Part shown: positions 12,373-24,140 of the stretch, piece by piece
Numbering within the stretch: position 1 is the stretch's first letter
Layout of the letters: each line of letters opens with the position of its first letter
DNA from: Epiperipatus broadwayi
Taxonomy: Eukaryota; Onychophora; Udeonychophora; Euonychophora; Peripatidae
Assembly (NCBI GenBank): GCA_028023455.1
Contig: JAQFVV010012423.1
Span: forward strand, 8,102,269 to 8,166,268
DNA: 64,000 nt
Direction of reading: 5' to 3'
The notes under the pieces: generated by a model
Databases searched by the model: none
Told to the model about the DNA's origin: nothing
Seen by the model: only the letters and a program-made list of their open reading frames with translations
Translations under genes and position numbers: made by a program

Positions 12373-13604
12373 ATAGTTATAATTTACAAATACAGTAGTA
12401 TGAAAATAAAGGCTGTAAAATACAAATAGTACAGACAAACTAAAAAAATGATATTTAATTAATAAATTTTATTTTGCAGTTGTTTGAGCATTAAATACAT
12501 GTAATATTAAGTTAAATGGAATGTCACTGGTATGAGTAAGTAGAGATCCAGATTGCTCTTAAACATTTTTTATTATAAAAATGTTAAAAATACAAAATAG
12601 AATTTTATAATTATATTGTGAATAAGTAATATCATTTTTTTAAAGTACAAGAGTTATTTTTTTTAATGTAAAAAAAAAAAGGTAAGCCTTTAGACAAAAA
12701 TTTATATATTTTTTCTACTTTCAGATTATGAGGACAAATATTTGTACAAAACTTTCTTTTTCATTTTTTTTTAATTGTTAGTATTTTTAGTGAAAAGACA
12801 AAAAATAAGCCGCAGTTGTACTTCCGACGATTAGCAAAGGCAATCACCAATCTCCCTATTCATTAATTTACTGTTAATATTATACATATTTATTGTTCAA
12901 ACAACCACAGAATAAAATATAAAATTCTCATGTATTTATTTTGCCTATTATTTAATAATAAGTAAAGATCCATAGTTTTACTTCTGACAACCAGCAACGG
13001 CAAATGTCTAGGCAAATTACAAATCTCCCTATTTGCTTATTTACTACAAAATCCTTGTATGTTTATTGTTCATATAATTGTAATATTTTACCTATTTTAC
13101 TCATGTACTTACTACTGTGATATGTTTATTAATTAATATGTCAGTAGTGATTCAACGACTCCCCATGTGTAAAGGAAGTTCCAGAATGCATACTATAATG
13201 GTACTTTGAAGTCTGTTATGAATTTCTTTGTAATGATAGAATTATTGCTTTATTTTTTTATTTTCAAAGTTGATATTTTATTTTTTAAGATTAATTTTAT
13301 TTTAAAATAACATGCTTAATAGATTTCTAAAGTATATTATATAGTTTGTTACTATCGTGAATTTTGATATCAGTTTAGGCTTGGAAACAAATGTTATGAA
13401 CATATGGAGACCACTGTATATGAATATATGTTTTGCATATTTTATATTTTAATTATATTGGAAAGCAAGTTCATTTATTCATAGGTTTTTTTTGACAATG
13501 TCATTCCCATGATTATTTTCATTGGCAGTTCAAATGTTAACCAAATTTAATATACCATAATATTTTTTCAAGATTCTTGTTAAGTTGATAAACATTTTTT
13601 ACAG
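12373..13604. other. End of the first long CDC23 intron
   Basis: AT-rich sequence; a segment near 12805-12860 is partly repeated near 12975-13030 (CAGTTGTACTTCCGACGATTAGC and TAGTTTTACTTCTGACAACCAGC), suggesting an old local duplication. It ends with TTTTTTACAG at the next exon. Confidence 0.4.
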
Positions 13605-13683
13605 ATTATTTGAAAATCTTCATGAAGATCAAGAGGCAGCAGCTGCTCATGCAGAATATATTTTAGAAGTTGAGAGACATGGT
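13605..13683 (+). CDS. CDC23: CDC23/APC8 exon, second visible
   Basis: The first base completes the Lys codon split by the preceding intron. The exon then reads LFENLHEDQEAAAAHAEYIL and ends EVERHG. It continues the TPR helix pair after LVKLAK of the previous exon, matching the CDC23 region in which a Lys-Leu-rich helix is followed by an Ala-rich helix with a conserved Tyr. The acceptor is TTTACAG and the donor is GTAAGT at 13684, phase 0. The four consecutive Ala residues fit helix packing in a TPR. No frameshift is seen. Confidence 0.85.
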
Positions 13684-13759
13684 GTAAGTTAATTTTCATT
13701 TGAATTATAATTTTAATTATTACTATAATTTTATAATTATTATTGCCTTTTTGAATTAG
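13684..13759 (+). other. 76-bp CDC23 mini-intron
   Basis: It starts GTAAGTTAAT, is almost pure A/T, and ends TTTTTGAATTAG. Both splice sites are canonical and phase 0, so the flanking exons join without disturbing the frame. It contrasts with the ~10-kb introns on either side. Confidence 0.85.
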
Positions 13760-13876
13760 CTCAAAGATCGAGAAGAGCAATGCTTATCTTATAAATTTTT
13801 GGCCAATTTTCATCTTAAATATGGTCGGTTAGAAGAAGCTTGTCGATATGCTCAAAAATGTACTGAGTATAATGAA
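13760..13876 (+). CDS. CDC23: CDC23/APC8 exon, third visible (last TPR)
   Basis: This phase-0 exon reads LKDREEQCLSYKFLANFHLK and then YGRLEEACRYAQKCTEYNE. It is a complete TPR helix pair with the conserved small/large residue pattern (Leu-Ala-Phe in helix A, Ala-Ala-Lys-Cys in helix B). The AQKC motif followed by Asn-Glu corresponds to the AQKCCAFND segment of vertebrate CDC23, which immediately precedes TREEGKALL, and that is exactly what the next exon starts with. The donor is GTAAGT. Confidence 0.88.
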
Positions 13877-14015
13877 GTAAGTATATAAAAAGAATTATAT
13901 ATACATAGAAAAAAGTGTATATATATATGTACATCAAGATCCTTGTTATGCAATGGAAGTGCAACAGTCTGCCATATTCTATGGATGAGTTCGAATCTGG
14001 ACTAAGTAAAATTAA
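13877..14015 (+). repeat. Intron start and SINE-like unit
   Basis: After the donor GTAAGTATAT, a unit at about 13930-14005 carries TTATGCAATGG (A-box-like) and GAGTTCGAATCTGG (B-box-like) at about tRNA spacing, with CTGCCATATT between them. A related unit in the opposite orientation is found near 18065-18145, sharing CTGCCATATT and the B-box region. No poly-A or target duplication was found. Confidence 0.4.
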
Positions 14016-17000
14016 AATTGTTTTCAAATTCTAATCAGGCTTAAGATTTTCTTTGTTTTCAGGTAGACAGCCCTTACAAATGTTGATCGTCCAATATTAG
14101 TTGGTAAATGCATATCTATCTATTCTTATCTAAAGAATACAACATGGGTGGAAAATCACTTAAAGTCTTATCACATGACATTTGGCAATTCTAATAAGTA
14201 CCATCTTTTTCAATGTACTCTATGAAGAGCTATTGGAAAAGTCTTTGCCCTGCCATGCAATGGACCATTTAAAAACTATTTTATCTTTATCTATATATAC
14301 ATTTTTTATGTTTTACTATTATTTGTTTCTTGGGCTGTAAAAATCCTATAGAATATATAAATTTGTTAGTTAAAAATTATTTCTATCACTTGTATGTTTA
14401 TTCATATGTAAATGGACGTATCTTTTAGCTACTGTCAGTTACATTGTGATTAAGTCAAATGTGATATCCAGCTTTTTCCTCTACTTACATAAATATTTTA
14501 TTATTATTATTACTTTTACTGTTTTCTGCTATCATTGCCAAGTCTATGCAGCCTAGTTTTTATAAATACTAAGAGTCCTTTTTTTTTTTTTTTTAAATAA
14601 TACTTCATAATCTGTATATATCAGTTGTTTCGTTAGTTTTTATCTCCTTTCTTTTATTTTTTTTTGATTAAACTACTTTATTGCTGCATTGAAAAAATAA
14701 TACTAAAATTTATAAAAATTCATGCTTGCTCTTCTTTGCCTTTTAAAATTATATATTGTATTTTTTTTTTCTTTTAACTTTTCATAATTATTCTTTCTGC
14801 ATTTATTGTACTTTGTATTCTTTTATAATTATTACTTTTTTGTTACTGATTAGTGTGATAATTGTTTAACATAAACTTTTATTTCTTTACGATAGTATGG
14901 ATGTTTTTATATATCTTCTGACATTTATATTCATTTATTTTTTATCTTTTTTTGACAGGTTTTTTTTTTTACCTCATTTTATTTTTAATTTTTTTTCCTT
15001 TCAAATTTTAGTTTTTCTTAATCTTTTCATCTCCAAATGTCATACAACTATTTTTTTATATTGAATTTTTTTTTTTTTTTTATAATATATGTACCAGGGC
15101 ATCTCTGATTTTTTTATGAAATCCAAGAGATTTTTTGCAAGTGAAAATTAATTAGGATACCAATAATCCATAGGTTAGTTGGGTCTACTGAATTAATTCA
15201 TCAGTAGCAAGGTCATAACTAGGTGATGTTTGAAGATCTCTATTTAAAATAAAGATAAAATAATTTCCTTAACAAATTAGTTTAGAATATAATGTTTTAA
15301 TTATATGTGTGTGTGTGCTAAAGGATGAATACTATAGAAGTTTTAAATAATAATTTTACTAATATAAAATAGATAAATTGTAGCACTACATAAACACATG
15401 ATTGTTATTGCTATGGAGTTTCTTTCCATTTTAAATATTAACTAAATGCATATGTTTTAATCTTCATACTGTTTGGAACATAATATTTACATTATATAAA
15501 TTGTCTCACAAAAGATATAAAATTTTACCTGTTAAGATAATTATTATATATATATATAATCCAATTATCCTTTATGAAAGTATTACTTTTAAGTAAACTA
15601 AAATAGATAAGAAGTTAATCAAATGTTTTCTTTAATATATTATATGACAATATATCTTTGTAAATATAATTACATGATTATGAAGAATTTTATCATCAAT
15701 AACTTTTGTACTTATTTTATATATAATTTGAATAATGTTGGATCTCATACAACAGAAAATTAAATAAAACTTTTGAAGTGCCCTTTACATAATTATAAAT
15801 AAAAAGAAAAATGTGAATAATAAAGAAATAAATTGTATATGTTCATCATAAGAATTTATCTATTGTTAAAGTAAATGATGAGATGTTATCTATACAATAA
15901 TCTAAAGAATAATTTTTAATATGTTAATATACTTGATTCATATATTGTGTATATTGATTTAATCACATAATAAATGGAAGGATAATAATCAAAATATATA
16001 AAATATGTTTTATATTTGAACAATTCTAAATAATTATATGATAAAATAAAATATCAAATGGAAATTATAATTGTGATTTTCGTTATGCTTTCCACAATTT
16101 CGGATAATAAAGATTATAAAACTTTATTAGATTTACCTATAGTCATACTAAACATTATTTTACTGCTACATGAGTTTTAAAGTGAATATTTCTCTTTTGA
16201 CAACAATTATCAATTTTAAAGTTGCCAAATTAATTTTATTTGAATATAACTATGTGGGTTTTTTTTTTATAAACAGAGATACGCATTCCTATGAATTAGA
16301 AATGTAAGCAGTTCAATAAATTCAAACCAACAATCTTATATCAAATAATAAATCATTGGTTTATATTCACTGTTATAATCCTAAATATTCCAATTAGTAG
16401 ATTATTTTAAAATATAAAAATTTAGACCTTTTCTTGTAATATGTTCATGCTATTTCAAACATTAATTGATCATGATAAAACATATTTCATTCTATGGAAA
16501 TTTTAAACAGATTAAAATGTTAAGTAATCCAATGAAATAATAATGTTTTTTAAAAAGTTTATTATTGCACATTTTATTTTAAATGTCAAAATAAATTTTT
16601 AACTGAATAATAAAAGCTATTTTTATACATTAGATACGAATGTATAGATTTAAAATATAATTTATAATAAACTAATTAAATAAACTTTCAACTAATAAAT
16701 TAAAAAAAATACATAAAATAAATAATTGAATGCTTCTGATTCAATTTTTGTAATGAAGTCCTATAACAAGGAAGTCTATTATCAATCCAAGGAAATTTAT
16801 TATTAAGAATTTCAGGAATAAGGTTCCATATGATAATCTGATTTATGAATTTTCTGTATCATTCATTCTTTTCTTGATGCTTTTCTTAAAGAATCAATTA
16901 GGCAAAAACTATCATATAGATATGTTGTCAAACTTAAATATTAATGATCTTTTATGAACTCTACATCATTAATAAATATCTGATTAATTATTTTTTCTTT

Positions 17001-18524
17001 TTAAGAGGAAAAATATAAATATGACAACGGTAATTATTTAAGGTAAAGAAGATGAAAAGTATTTAGTGAATCATTTCAGTTATTGTAATATAAATCAAGT
17101 ATTTCAACATTTTCTTAAAATAGTAATTTATCTTGAAATTATAATGGTTAATTCTCTTTTAAACTTTTCACAATTTGTCAGTAATGAAATTTAAATAAAT
17201 TATATTTAAACTTATATATATTTAGTCATTCATCCAAAATATTTTCATTTAAATTTAAATTGAATGTTTTAAATTTTGAATTAAATGTCAATCTTTTTGA
17301 AATCTGACATGGGTATTGATATATATTACCTTATTATTCGATGAACCATTATCTTGTGATAGAATTATGAATTTGATGCACAACTTATGCAAAGAGTAAA
17401 ATTGAATTATCTTATTATTATATGCTTTAAATAAATATTTTGTTAGCAATGCATATGCATTTTTTTCATTCACATTTCCCTCCTCTTGTTTAAGATCTTT
17501 AATCTTTTTTAATGATTAATGTTATTGTTGGAGTAATGTAATTTTTGAATATAGAATTAAAATATTTATTGTATTTTATAACATAATAATGCAAAATTAA
17601 TATTTTATTTCTATGATCTTCTTTGCCAAGATTTAGTTAATTCAAAAAATACAAATTTCATATTTTGAATTTATTATTGTTATTTTTTTTTAAACATATA
17701 TTTGCATTCCTTTATCCACTTTAATGTCACTGTCTTTTAAGCAATTTATGGTTAATTTGAGACACTGTTAAAATATGCTTATTTTGTGTTTATTTCAATG
17801 TAAGTATAAGTAAAAAGATGGAATAGTTTCAAAAAGCATACTGGATTGGAAAGACCTCTTCAACAGTCTCTCATAGAAGATCAAGGGAAGAGAACACAGA
17901 TTCACCTGTTTTATGAATTGCCAGTCAGCAATTGTTTGAGCATTTTTCATCTTTATTTTATCCTCTAACTAAGAATATTTAGATACAATTTTCAATCAAT
18001 ATTAGATGATTAACTGGATTGGCTATGAATCAGCTATCTGAAAAAAAGATCCCAAACCTGTTGAAAAAATTTCACATTCACTAGATCCAGATTAAACCCA
18101 AATTATAAATATGGCAGGCAGATGCCCATACTGTATCACATATATATTACAATAAAATTAAATCAAAGTTATAAAATTTATTTTACCAATATTAATTATA
18201 TAAAAATTATGCTACAGCTAGCTTATAGCTTATCTGTAATCCCAATAGCATATTTATTTTATTGTGTATAAAAAAAGAAATCCACTTTTTATGTCATTTG
18301 ATAAATAAAACTGATCAAAAGACAAATAGAAATATGGTGTTTATGGCAGTTAGATTTATAAATTTGTAACTATTTACTTAAATGTCTTTTTTCTTTAATT
18401 CTATTTTAAAATATGCATATGTATTTATTTGTTGTAGTATGTTTATTATTATATTTTAATGTTTGTATATTAAAGTTAAATTATAATTCAAACCAAAATA
18501 ATGAAATCTGACATAATTTTATTT
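14016..18524. other. AT-rich part of the second long CDC23 intron
   Basis: About 4.5 kb of very AT-rich sequence with long T runs and an (AT)n tract near 15545. An inverted relative of the 13.9-kb SINE-like unit lies near 18065-18145. I found no reverse transcriptase, transposase or exon-like coding motif, and the short open frames (for example minus 17288-17473) look like chance. Confidence 0.5.
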
Positions 18525-18655
18525 GATACATTATTCACAGCTTTATTGATGAAAAAATCAACTGACTTTTTGTTAGACATATAATCCTGTCAGTCAAATC
18601 TAATATCATCTGTAGCTCTGAAAATTAGTTGTGACTCCAATAAACACAGCCACAA
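18525..18655 (+). repeat. Direct repeat block, left copy
   Basis: This block matches the block at about 19690-19815 in the same orientation, with about one base in four changed by eye. The shared core runs from TTGATGAAA...AATCA to CCAATAAACACAGCC. The two blocks bracket a MITE and a long foldback element. They may be terminal parts of one composite element or two insertions of the same repeat. Confidence 0.6.
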
Positions 18656-18812
18656 AATATACAGAGGCAAAACTTTCCATACAGAGTGCCCCTCAGTGCA
18701 AGCCAGAGTAATAGATGGATGCAGGAATGGATACAGTTTTGCCTCTGTGTAAACAGCTTGTGTAAACATAAAGAATGATGATTATGTGATGTTTAGTGAT
18801 CAGAAATATGTT
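18656..18812 (+). mobile_element. Foldback MITE family F, short copy
   Basis: It starts GAGGCAAAACTTTCC and has the complementary TTTTGCCTCTG about 100 bp later, so it can fold on itself. Internally it has the family signature CAGTGCAAGCCAGAGTAAT then ATGGATGC, shared with copies at 21.85, 29.1, 53.8 and 61.7 kb. The right end continues into AAAGAATGATGATTATGTGATG, corresponding to the tail that other copies carry (ATCACATGATCACCATTTCTT in the opposite orientation). The middle is shorter than in the 29.1-kb copy. A target duplication is not clear here. Confidence 0.7.
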
Positions 18813-19009
18813 TGTCAAGTACAACATATTTTAAAGCTTGAATGCAAATTTAGCAACAATTTAACTGAAGTCCCCTTTGTATTTGCTAATGTTATTAAAC
18901 AAAACAGAGACTTTAAACAAATTCATTTTGACTAGTCTTGATCTTTAAACAACATTTAAATATGTAATTGATTAATTTATTATCATCTAAATATATAATA
19001 ATGCTAACA

Positions 19010-19612
19010 TTTATATGAATATGATTTGCTCTAACAACGCATACGCACACAAAGCTGAATTTTCAAAATTCTTTATATATCAAAATAATACAAAATAAAA
19101 TAAATAAATTATAAATGTGGCTGAGTGCTTTCAAGGCATACAGCTCTCATAGTCATAGCCATGTTGTAATAGATAAAACAAGTTAAGTGCGATGCAAATT
19201 TATGCAAATGACTTTATGTATTCCATTTCTTGGATATATTGTAGCACGTGTCTTTTCTGTTGATTGTATAATTGTCAAGGGACCCTGTGGTTGTTTGCAG
19301 AGAATGACATGACTTGAAAAGTGAAGGAGACTTGTTTCATTGCTAGGGACAATTATATCATAAACAGAAAAGATACATGCTACAATTTATCCAAGAAATG
19401 AAATACATAAAGTCATTTGCATAAATTTGGATCACACTTAACTCATTTTGTTTGTTGCAGCATAGCTATGACTATAAGAGCTGTGTCCCTTGAAAGCTCT
19501 CAGCCACATTTATAATTTATTTCTTTCATTTTGTATTATTTTGATATATAAAGAATTTTGAAAATTCAGCTTTGTGTGTCTATGCATTGTTAGTGCAAAT
19601 CATATTTATATA
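19010..19612. mobile_element. Long foldback element (inverted arms of ~290 bp)
   Basis: The left arm begins near ATGAATATGATTTGCTCTAAC and the right arm ends near GTTAGTGCAAATCATATTTAT. The arms are complementary along nearly their full length, including ATAAATGTGGCTGAG/CTCAGCCACATTTAT, GCAAATGACTTTATGTATT/AATACATAAAGTCATTTGC and a short central loop around 19270-19330. No ORF is present, so this is a non-autonomous palindromic element. The arm mismatches suggest some age. I could not define target duplications. Confidence 0.8.
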
Positions 19613-19689
19613 TTCGTATGCTCACTTCAAAGTTTAAATAGCTCACTTAATAATAACATTATTTACGAATATTCTGTAAAGAAATTTTT

Positions 19690-19815
19690 TGATGTATCAA
19701 GTAATCATTTTTGATGAAAGAAATCAGTTAATTTTTTGTTAAATATATGTATCTATCAATCATATTTAACATCATCAATAGCTTGCAAAATCAGTTGAGG
19801 CTCCAATAAATACAG
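19690..19815 (+). repeat. Direct repeat block, right copy
   Basis: Partner of the 18525-18655 block. It ends CTCCAATAAATACAGCC and, unlike the left copy, is not followed by a family F element; an (AT)n tract lies about 30 bp further on. Confidence 0.6.
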
Positions 19816-20439
19816 CCGACCAATCTCTATTAAATACATATATATATATAATAAAAGGTAAAGTAACCTTAAATGGCACTTTGATCAAAAGCTTCTTCAG
19901 ATTTCTATACAGAAGAATTGTGAAAAAACAGACAATATTCACTTGGTTAATTGACTTCTGGATGATAATGGTTTTTATAACATTTATTATTTGTTTCCCT
20001 CTTTAATGAATAATATAATATTTTTTGTACCAATGAATAATTGGATGGTTAATTGGATTCACTACAGACCAATTACTTAAATGAAATAATCTAGCTTGAA
20101 AATCCTCATCTATCTAAAAAAAAATCTTTAAAGTTTCACTTAAATTTGAACAAGTTAAGATTATAATAATGTGATGTATTACTACAATGCTTTAAGACTT
20201 TGTATCATCATCAGCATAGCCAATTGCAAATGAGTATGGCCATAAATTCAAGAGAAAAAAAATGACAAAAAATAATATATTAGATATGAATTTATTAATA
20301 ACTATATCTGTGAACCATAAATAGATTTATATATACATCACGGTTTGTTTTTCTGTATATTTGATATTTTATGAAGTTGTCTTTTAACTTTTTCAGTAGC
20401 AAACTTATTCAGCTAAGAACTTTTATTTTCTGAATTATT
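19816..20439. other. Intronic sequence, nothing recognised
   Basis: AT-rich with a short (TA)n tract near 19842. Part of it may be the 3' untranslated end of the minus-strand LINE-B copy to its right, but no motif proves this. Confidence 0.4.
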
Positions 20440-21840
20440 TCAACATGTCTAACTATAGCCCTTTAATGCATTCTATTTTTTGCCATATTTTTTTAGTGAA
20501 ACAATTATCATCTCATTTTTTTGGATTTTGTCTCTCCCATGAAAATCATGCTCAAGCTGACTATGAATTATCCTTTTAAGAAATCTTTATTGTTCATTTC
20601 ACATGTCCAAATCAATGAAGATGTGATTTTACAGTAGTGGATTCTATAGTTTCACGTCCAACAAGTTGAAGAACATATTGACTAGTCTTACAATCTCATC
20701 ATGTACTAATAGAGTGACTTAAGTCGGCCTTTCATATTATAATCTAGATTTTAAAAGAAAGCTATATACAGCTAATTTAATTGCAGTAATTATTTCACTG
20801 TGATGAAATACTTTTTAAAAAAAACTTGTTAAAAGGAGCAATAGTTCATTAGAGTTTGTATTCTGCCTCAGTATCTAAGTTCATTTTTCTACTTAAAAAA
20901 TCTATGAAGTTATTTAATTAAATTGGCTTACATTTTCAAGTTAATAACCGTTAAAAAAGTTGCTGAAGATTTTCCATCCATCATTGGCTGATAAAGAATT
21001 TGAATTTTTTGAACATTAATTTTAAAACAAAATCTTTATTTAATGTATTCAAGACATTAAGTACATTCAGAAGATCAATCTTTTGAACTGGCAAGGATAG
21101 CACAATCATCAGCGTATATCTAAGAATATTAAATTCTTATTTCCATGTTTTATCGATTTAAATTAAAAATTCCACCATCAAATATGTATTGCATTTTGAT
21201 CCTCGATTTGTTAAGCTGCCTATAAACAATATCAAATACTACTGTTATAAATGTTGAAAAAAAATAAGTACACATACTCATTTCAAATGCGTGATTTTCC
21301 ATCTGTAATAATAATATTTTTTCTTAATTTTGTCATGTAAAAATTGTATAATATCAATAAACTTTGCTTGTTTGATTAATCGAGTCATGCCTTGAGCAAA
21401 TCAATAAAAAGCATTATATTAATCTTTTTTTTTTTCCCAATACTTATTTTGCATTTGTATGGTAACAAAACCCATGACTGTAATTTTTGATTTTTTAAAA
21501 CCATATTGAGTCTCCTAAAACACTCATTATGACTAGAATCAACATTTAATAAAATCCTTGAAATTGCCTTTGCTGTAATGAATAATGATGAATTCATAAT
21601 TATTTCAGATTTGACTATTTTCTTTATCTTTAAAAATTGGTGCAATATAAGAGTTCTTAAAAGCAGACCACAGGTTCATGAGTCCATATAAGTTACATAA
21701 CTCTACTATCAGGATATGCAGACTTTCCATTTTTAAGACTACAAAGAACTGTTTTACTTAAATTTAAATGAGATGATATAATGAATAAATCATTAAAAGT
21801 TGTCAACTCACTTCTTGTATTATTTTTCAGAATTAAACCA
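20440..21840 (-). pseudogene. LINE-B reverse transcriptase remnant, minus copy
   Basis: Reading the minus strand from right to left, the segment shows an RT finger-like stretch (ISRILLNVDSS, about 21535-21570), motif A (MLFIDLLKA near 21385-21415), the catalytic IYADDCAILAS (about 21090-21125), and a C-terminal stretch at 20575-20690. That stretch aligns at nucleotide level with the LINE-B copy at 50100-50180 (shared core AATCCACTACTGTAAAATCACA versus TCAGTATTGTAAAATCACA). Frames are broken by many stops. It is a dead LINE in the antisense orientation within the last CDC23 intron. Confidence 0.72.
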
Positions 21841-21842
21841 CT

Positions 21843-22070
21843 ATAACATCACATGCTTACACCATCTGTTAATACAGTAGCAATTTTCTCCATACAATAT
21901 TGTCACTTAGTGGAAGCCATAGTAATTAGTGGATGTTAGAAGGTTAATATATCAAAATCCTTATCTAGTGTCAACTCCGGATTTTGATGCACTAACCTAG
22001 CATTCATTGACTACTATGGCTTGCACTGGATGGCAATATTGTATGGAGAAAGTTGCTACTGTATCATCAT
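21843..22070. mobile_element. Foldback MITE, diverged family F member
   Basis: The unit is a near-palindrome: ATACAGTAGCAA..TTTCTCCATACAATATTG on the left and its complement CAATATTGTATGGAGAAAGTTGCTACTGTAT on the right, with TCAAAATCC/GGATTTTGA at the centre. Its left part retains the family F order (Gly-rich GTGGAAGCCATAGTAAT, GGATG, CCTTATCTAGTGTCAACTCC), clearly related to TGCAAGCCAGAGTAATCAATGGATG and ATCTAGTGCCTACTC of the 29.1-kb copy. It begins near ACATCACATG, as other members do. No clear target duplication was seen. Confidence 0.7.
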
Positions 22071-22167
22071 TCAAAAGATGATCAAAAGCTATAGAAAATA
22101 AAAAAACTTTGGAACCAAAAAGTTAATTAAAATCAAATGGAGCAAATAAATAAAACTATGGAAAATA

Positions 22168-22673
22168 ATAAAAGTTAATCAGAAGCAAATAGAGCATAAT
22201 CAAGAGCAAATGAACCAAATTATGGAAGATAATAAAAAATGTATGGAACTTAACCAAAAGCAGATGGAATTGAGGTTTGAAGATAATCGAAAACAGATGG
22301 AATCAAAGATGCAAAAACGGATGGATAATTTTTACAAACCATTGAAATCAGCTAAAATTAGATGATTCAAAACAAATAGATGATGGGCAAAAAAAAAAGA
22401 AAAAGAGCAGTATTAATTGAAGAAGAAACAACAGATCAAATCATGGACAATAAACAGATTCAGTTGCTTTTAAAATTAAAGAATGAAACAAAAATATGCG
22501 ATGAACTTTTAATTGGATCAGAACTAGAAGTACATGAGAAAAATATACAAAGTGAACATGAACTCCCTCAAATAAATGATCAAAGGATTAAAAATAAGCT
22601 TGAAGACTCACAACAAAAATTAAATAAATCAAATGAATGTGATGTATTATATCAAGCGCTAGCCATAATCTAG
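22168..22673 (+). pseudogene. Gag-like coiled-coil fragment
   Basis: One frame from about 22168 reads VNQKQIEHNQEQMNQIMEDN and continues with QKQMELRFEDNRKQMESKM before a stop at 22363. A second open frame (22380-22673) is Lys/Glu/Gln/Asn-rich. Repeated xQMExxxEDN units every 10-20 residues predict a coiled coil. Such Gln-Met-Glu repeats are common at the start of gag proteins of arthropod LTR retrotransposons, but no capsid, knuckle or pol domain follows here. The assignment is an inference; it may instead be low-complexity coding debris. Confidence 0.4.
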
Positions 22674-23899
22674 CAGCTGGATAAATAAATACAAATAAAA
22701 ATAGAGTAAAGTTTACTTTATTCCCAAAATGAAATGGAATCACTGTTAACACAAAAACTAAATGAAGACTCACCTCTCATGCTGATTAATCTACTTAATA
22801 AAGTAATCCAACAGCATCAATCAAACATTAAATCTATGTGTTATATGGAATGATGGTATTTTATAGAGTTATGCACAACCAGAATTTCATTGATCATCAA
22901 CTTTACTCACGACTGGGAAGAAATAAAACATAATTTTCTCCCACACCAATTGCTTCTTCTCCACAGTTGCCATGAAAGAAAAAAACCCCAGATAGACTTT
23001 ATTATCATACTACACCTGAACAATCTTACTTTAGCGAACAATGGCTGAATAACCAGCTTATAAAATGTCCAAAGGACATTCAAAAAACTACTTTCAATAA
23101 GTGCAATCATTTTTTTTTTGTTTGTTTTTAAGTTTGAGAATTTGAAATGAATAATCTATTATTCATTTCTTTTACCTATCCAAAATATGAGCATCATAGA
23201 ATGCCATTGATGGATTTAATAGAATTATGATAATTGTTTTTTAGATTCATATGTTGTTTTTAGTGCATCAAAAGAAAATCTAAGGTGATCATAATCAATA
23301 AATGATTATCTCCTTTGCAATTTTAATCCATTAATAATTTTTAAGCCTTTTTATCAGCTACTCTTCCAATTATTTATTTTTACATAGGTATATAACTATT
23401 ATTGACTAAAGATTAAAACAAAAAAGAAATAATTATGTAGTAATTAATATCTCCAAGATGTTTTATAAATTTGTATTACATTAAAACATGTGACTAGAAT
23501 AGATTTTATGTAATTCATTTAATGTAATAAATACATAAATTATTGCTTTTTTTTTTTTTTTAGCATGGAACTGTGTTTGTTCTATAGCAAAAGGCAAAGC
23601 ATCACATTTTCTCAGTTTTATTTCATCATCTGCATTAAGAATGGATTCACTCTATTTCCCACTTGGAAGACTTATAGCCAGAATCGATCTTATATTTGGC
23701 AGGCTTATATAAATGGTTCTAGAATAAAATAATAGAGTGGATTACTGCTTCTAATGCAATTAATTATATATGTTATCATTTTTTTTATTACATTGAATAA
23801 TTTATCTGTTTTCGTTAAAATCTTTTTTTTAAATGATAATAATAAAATTATATACTAGAAAAATATATGTATTTTTAATACCTATATCTTATTGTTTAG
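22674..23899. other. End of the last CDC23 intron
   Basis: AT-rich sequence. A less AT-rich patch at 22900-23060 may continue the gag-bearing element on the left, and another at 23575-23740 (GCAAAGCATCACATTTTCTC) is unassigned. The intron ends with ATATCTTATTGTTTAG. Confidence 0.4.
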
Positions 23900-24061
23900 A
23901 CTCGAGAAGAAGGCAAAGCTTTATTAGCACAAATTGCTCAGCAGAGAGCTCATGGAGATAATTCTATGATCATTGAAGATGGAAAAGTAAATCATTCAAG
24001 ATATTCTCAAATAGATTCTCCAAGAAGACTATCTCCCATAAATCTAACATTTACACCATAA
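23900..24061 (+). CDS. CDC23: CDC23/APC8 terminal coding exon
   Basis: This phase-0 exon starts TREEGKALLAQIAQQRAHGD, the highly conserved end of the CDC23 TPR array, and continues through a short acidic linker to a C-terminal tail RRLSPINLTFTP and a TAA stop. The vertebrate protein also ends in a Ser-Pro-rich tail with an RRVSPLNL-like motif, so the C-terminus is conserved and the gene appears intact at this end. AATAAA signals follow at 24080 and 24121. The SP motif in the tail may be a mitotic kinase site, which is inference. Confidence 0.9.
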   Translation, partial: TREEGKALLAQIAQQRAHGDNSMIIEDGKVNHSRYSQIDSPRRLSPINLTFTP

Positions 24062-24140
24062 TATTGGAAAAAATATATAAATAAATTGTTATTTACATGT
24101 GTATATTTATTAAACTGGATAATAAAATATTTTTTTAATA
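24062..24140 (+). terminator. CDC23 3' UTR with polyadenylation signals
   Basis: Two AATAAA hexamers (24080-24085 and 24121-24126) lie 19 and 60 bp after the stop codon, the second followed by a T-rich stretch suitable as a downstream element. This would give a very short 3' UTR. Transcript ends were not observed, so the choice between the two is open. Confidence 0.55.

Noticed and set aside
16000-17500. Small ORFs in the second long intron
   Set aside because: Short, AT-biased, no motifs and no supporting splice context.
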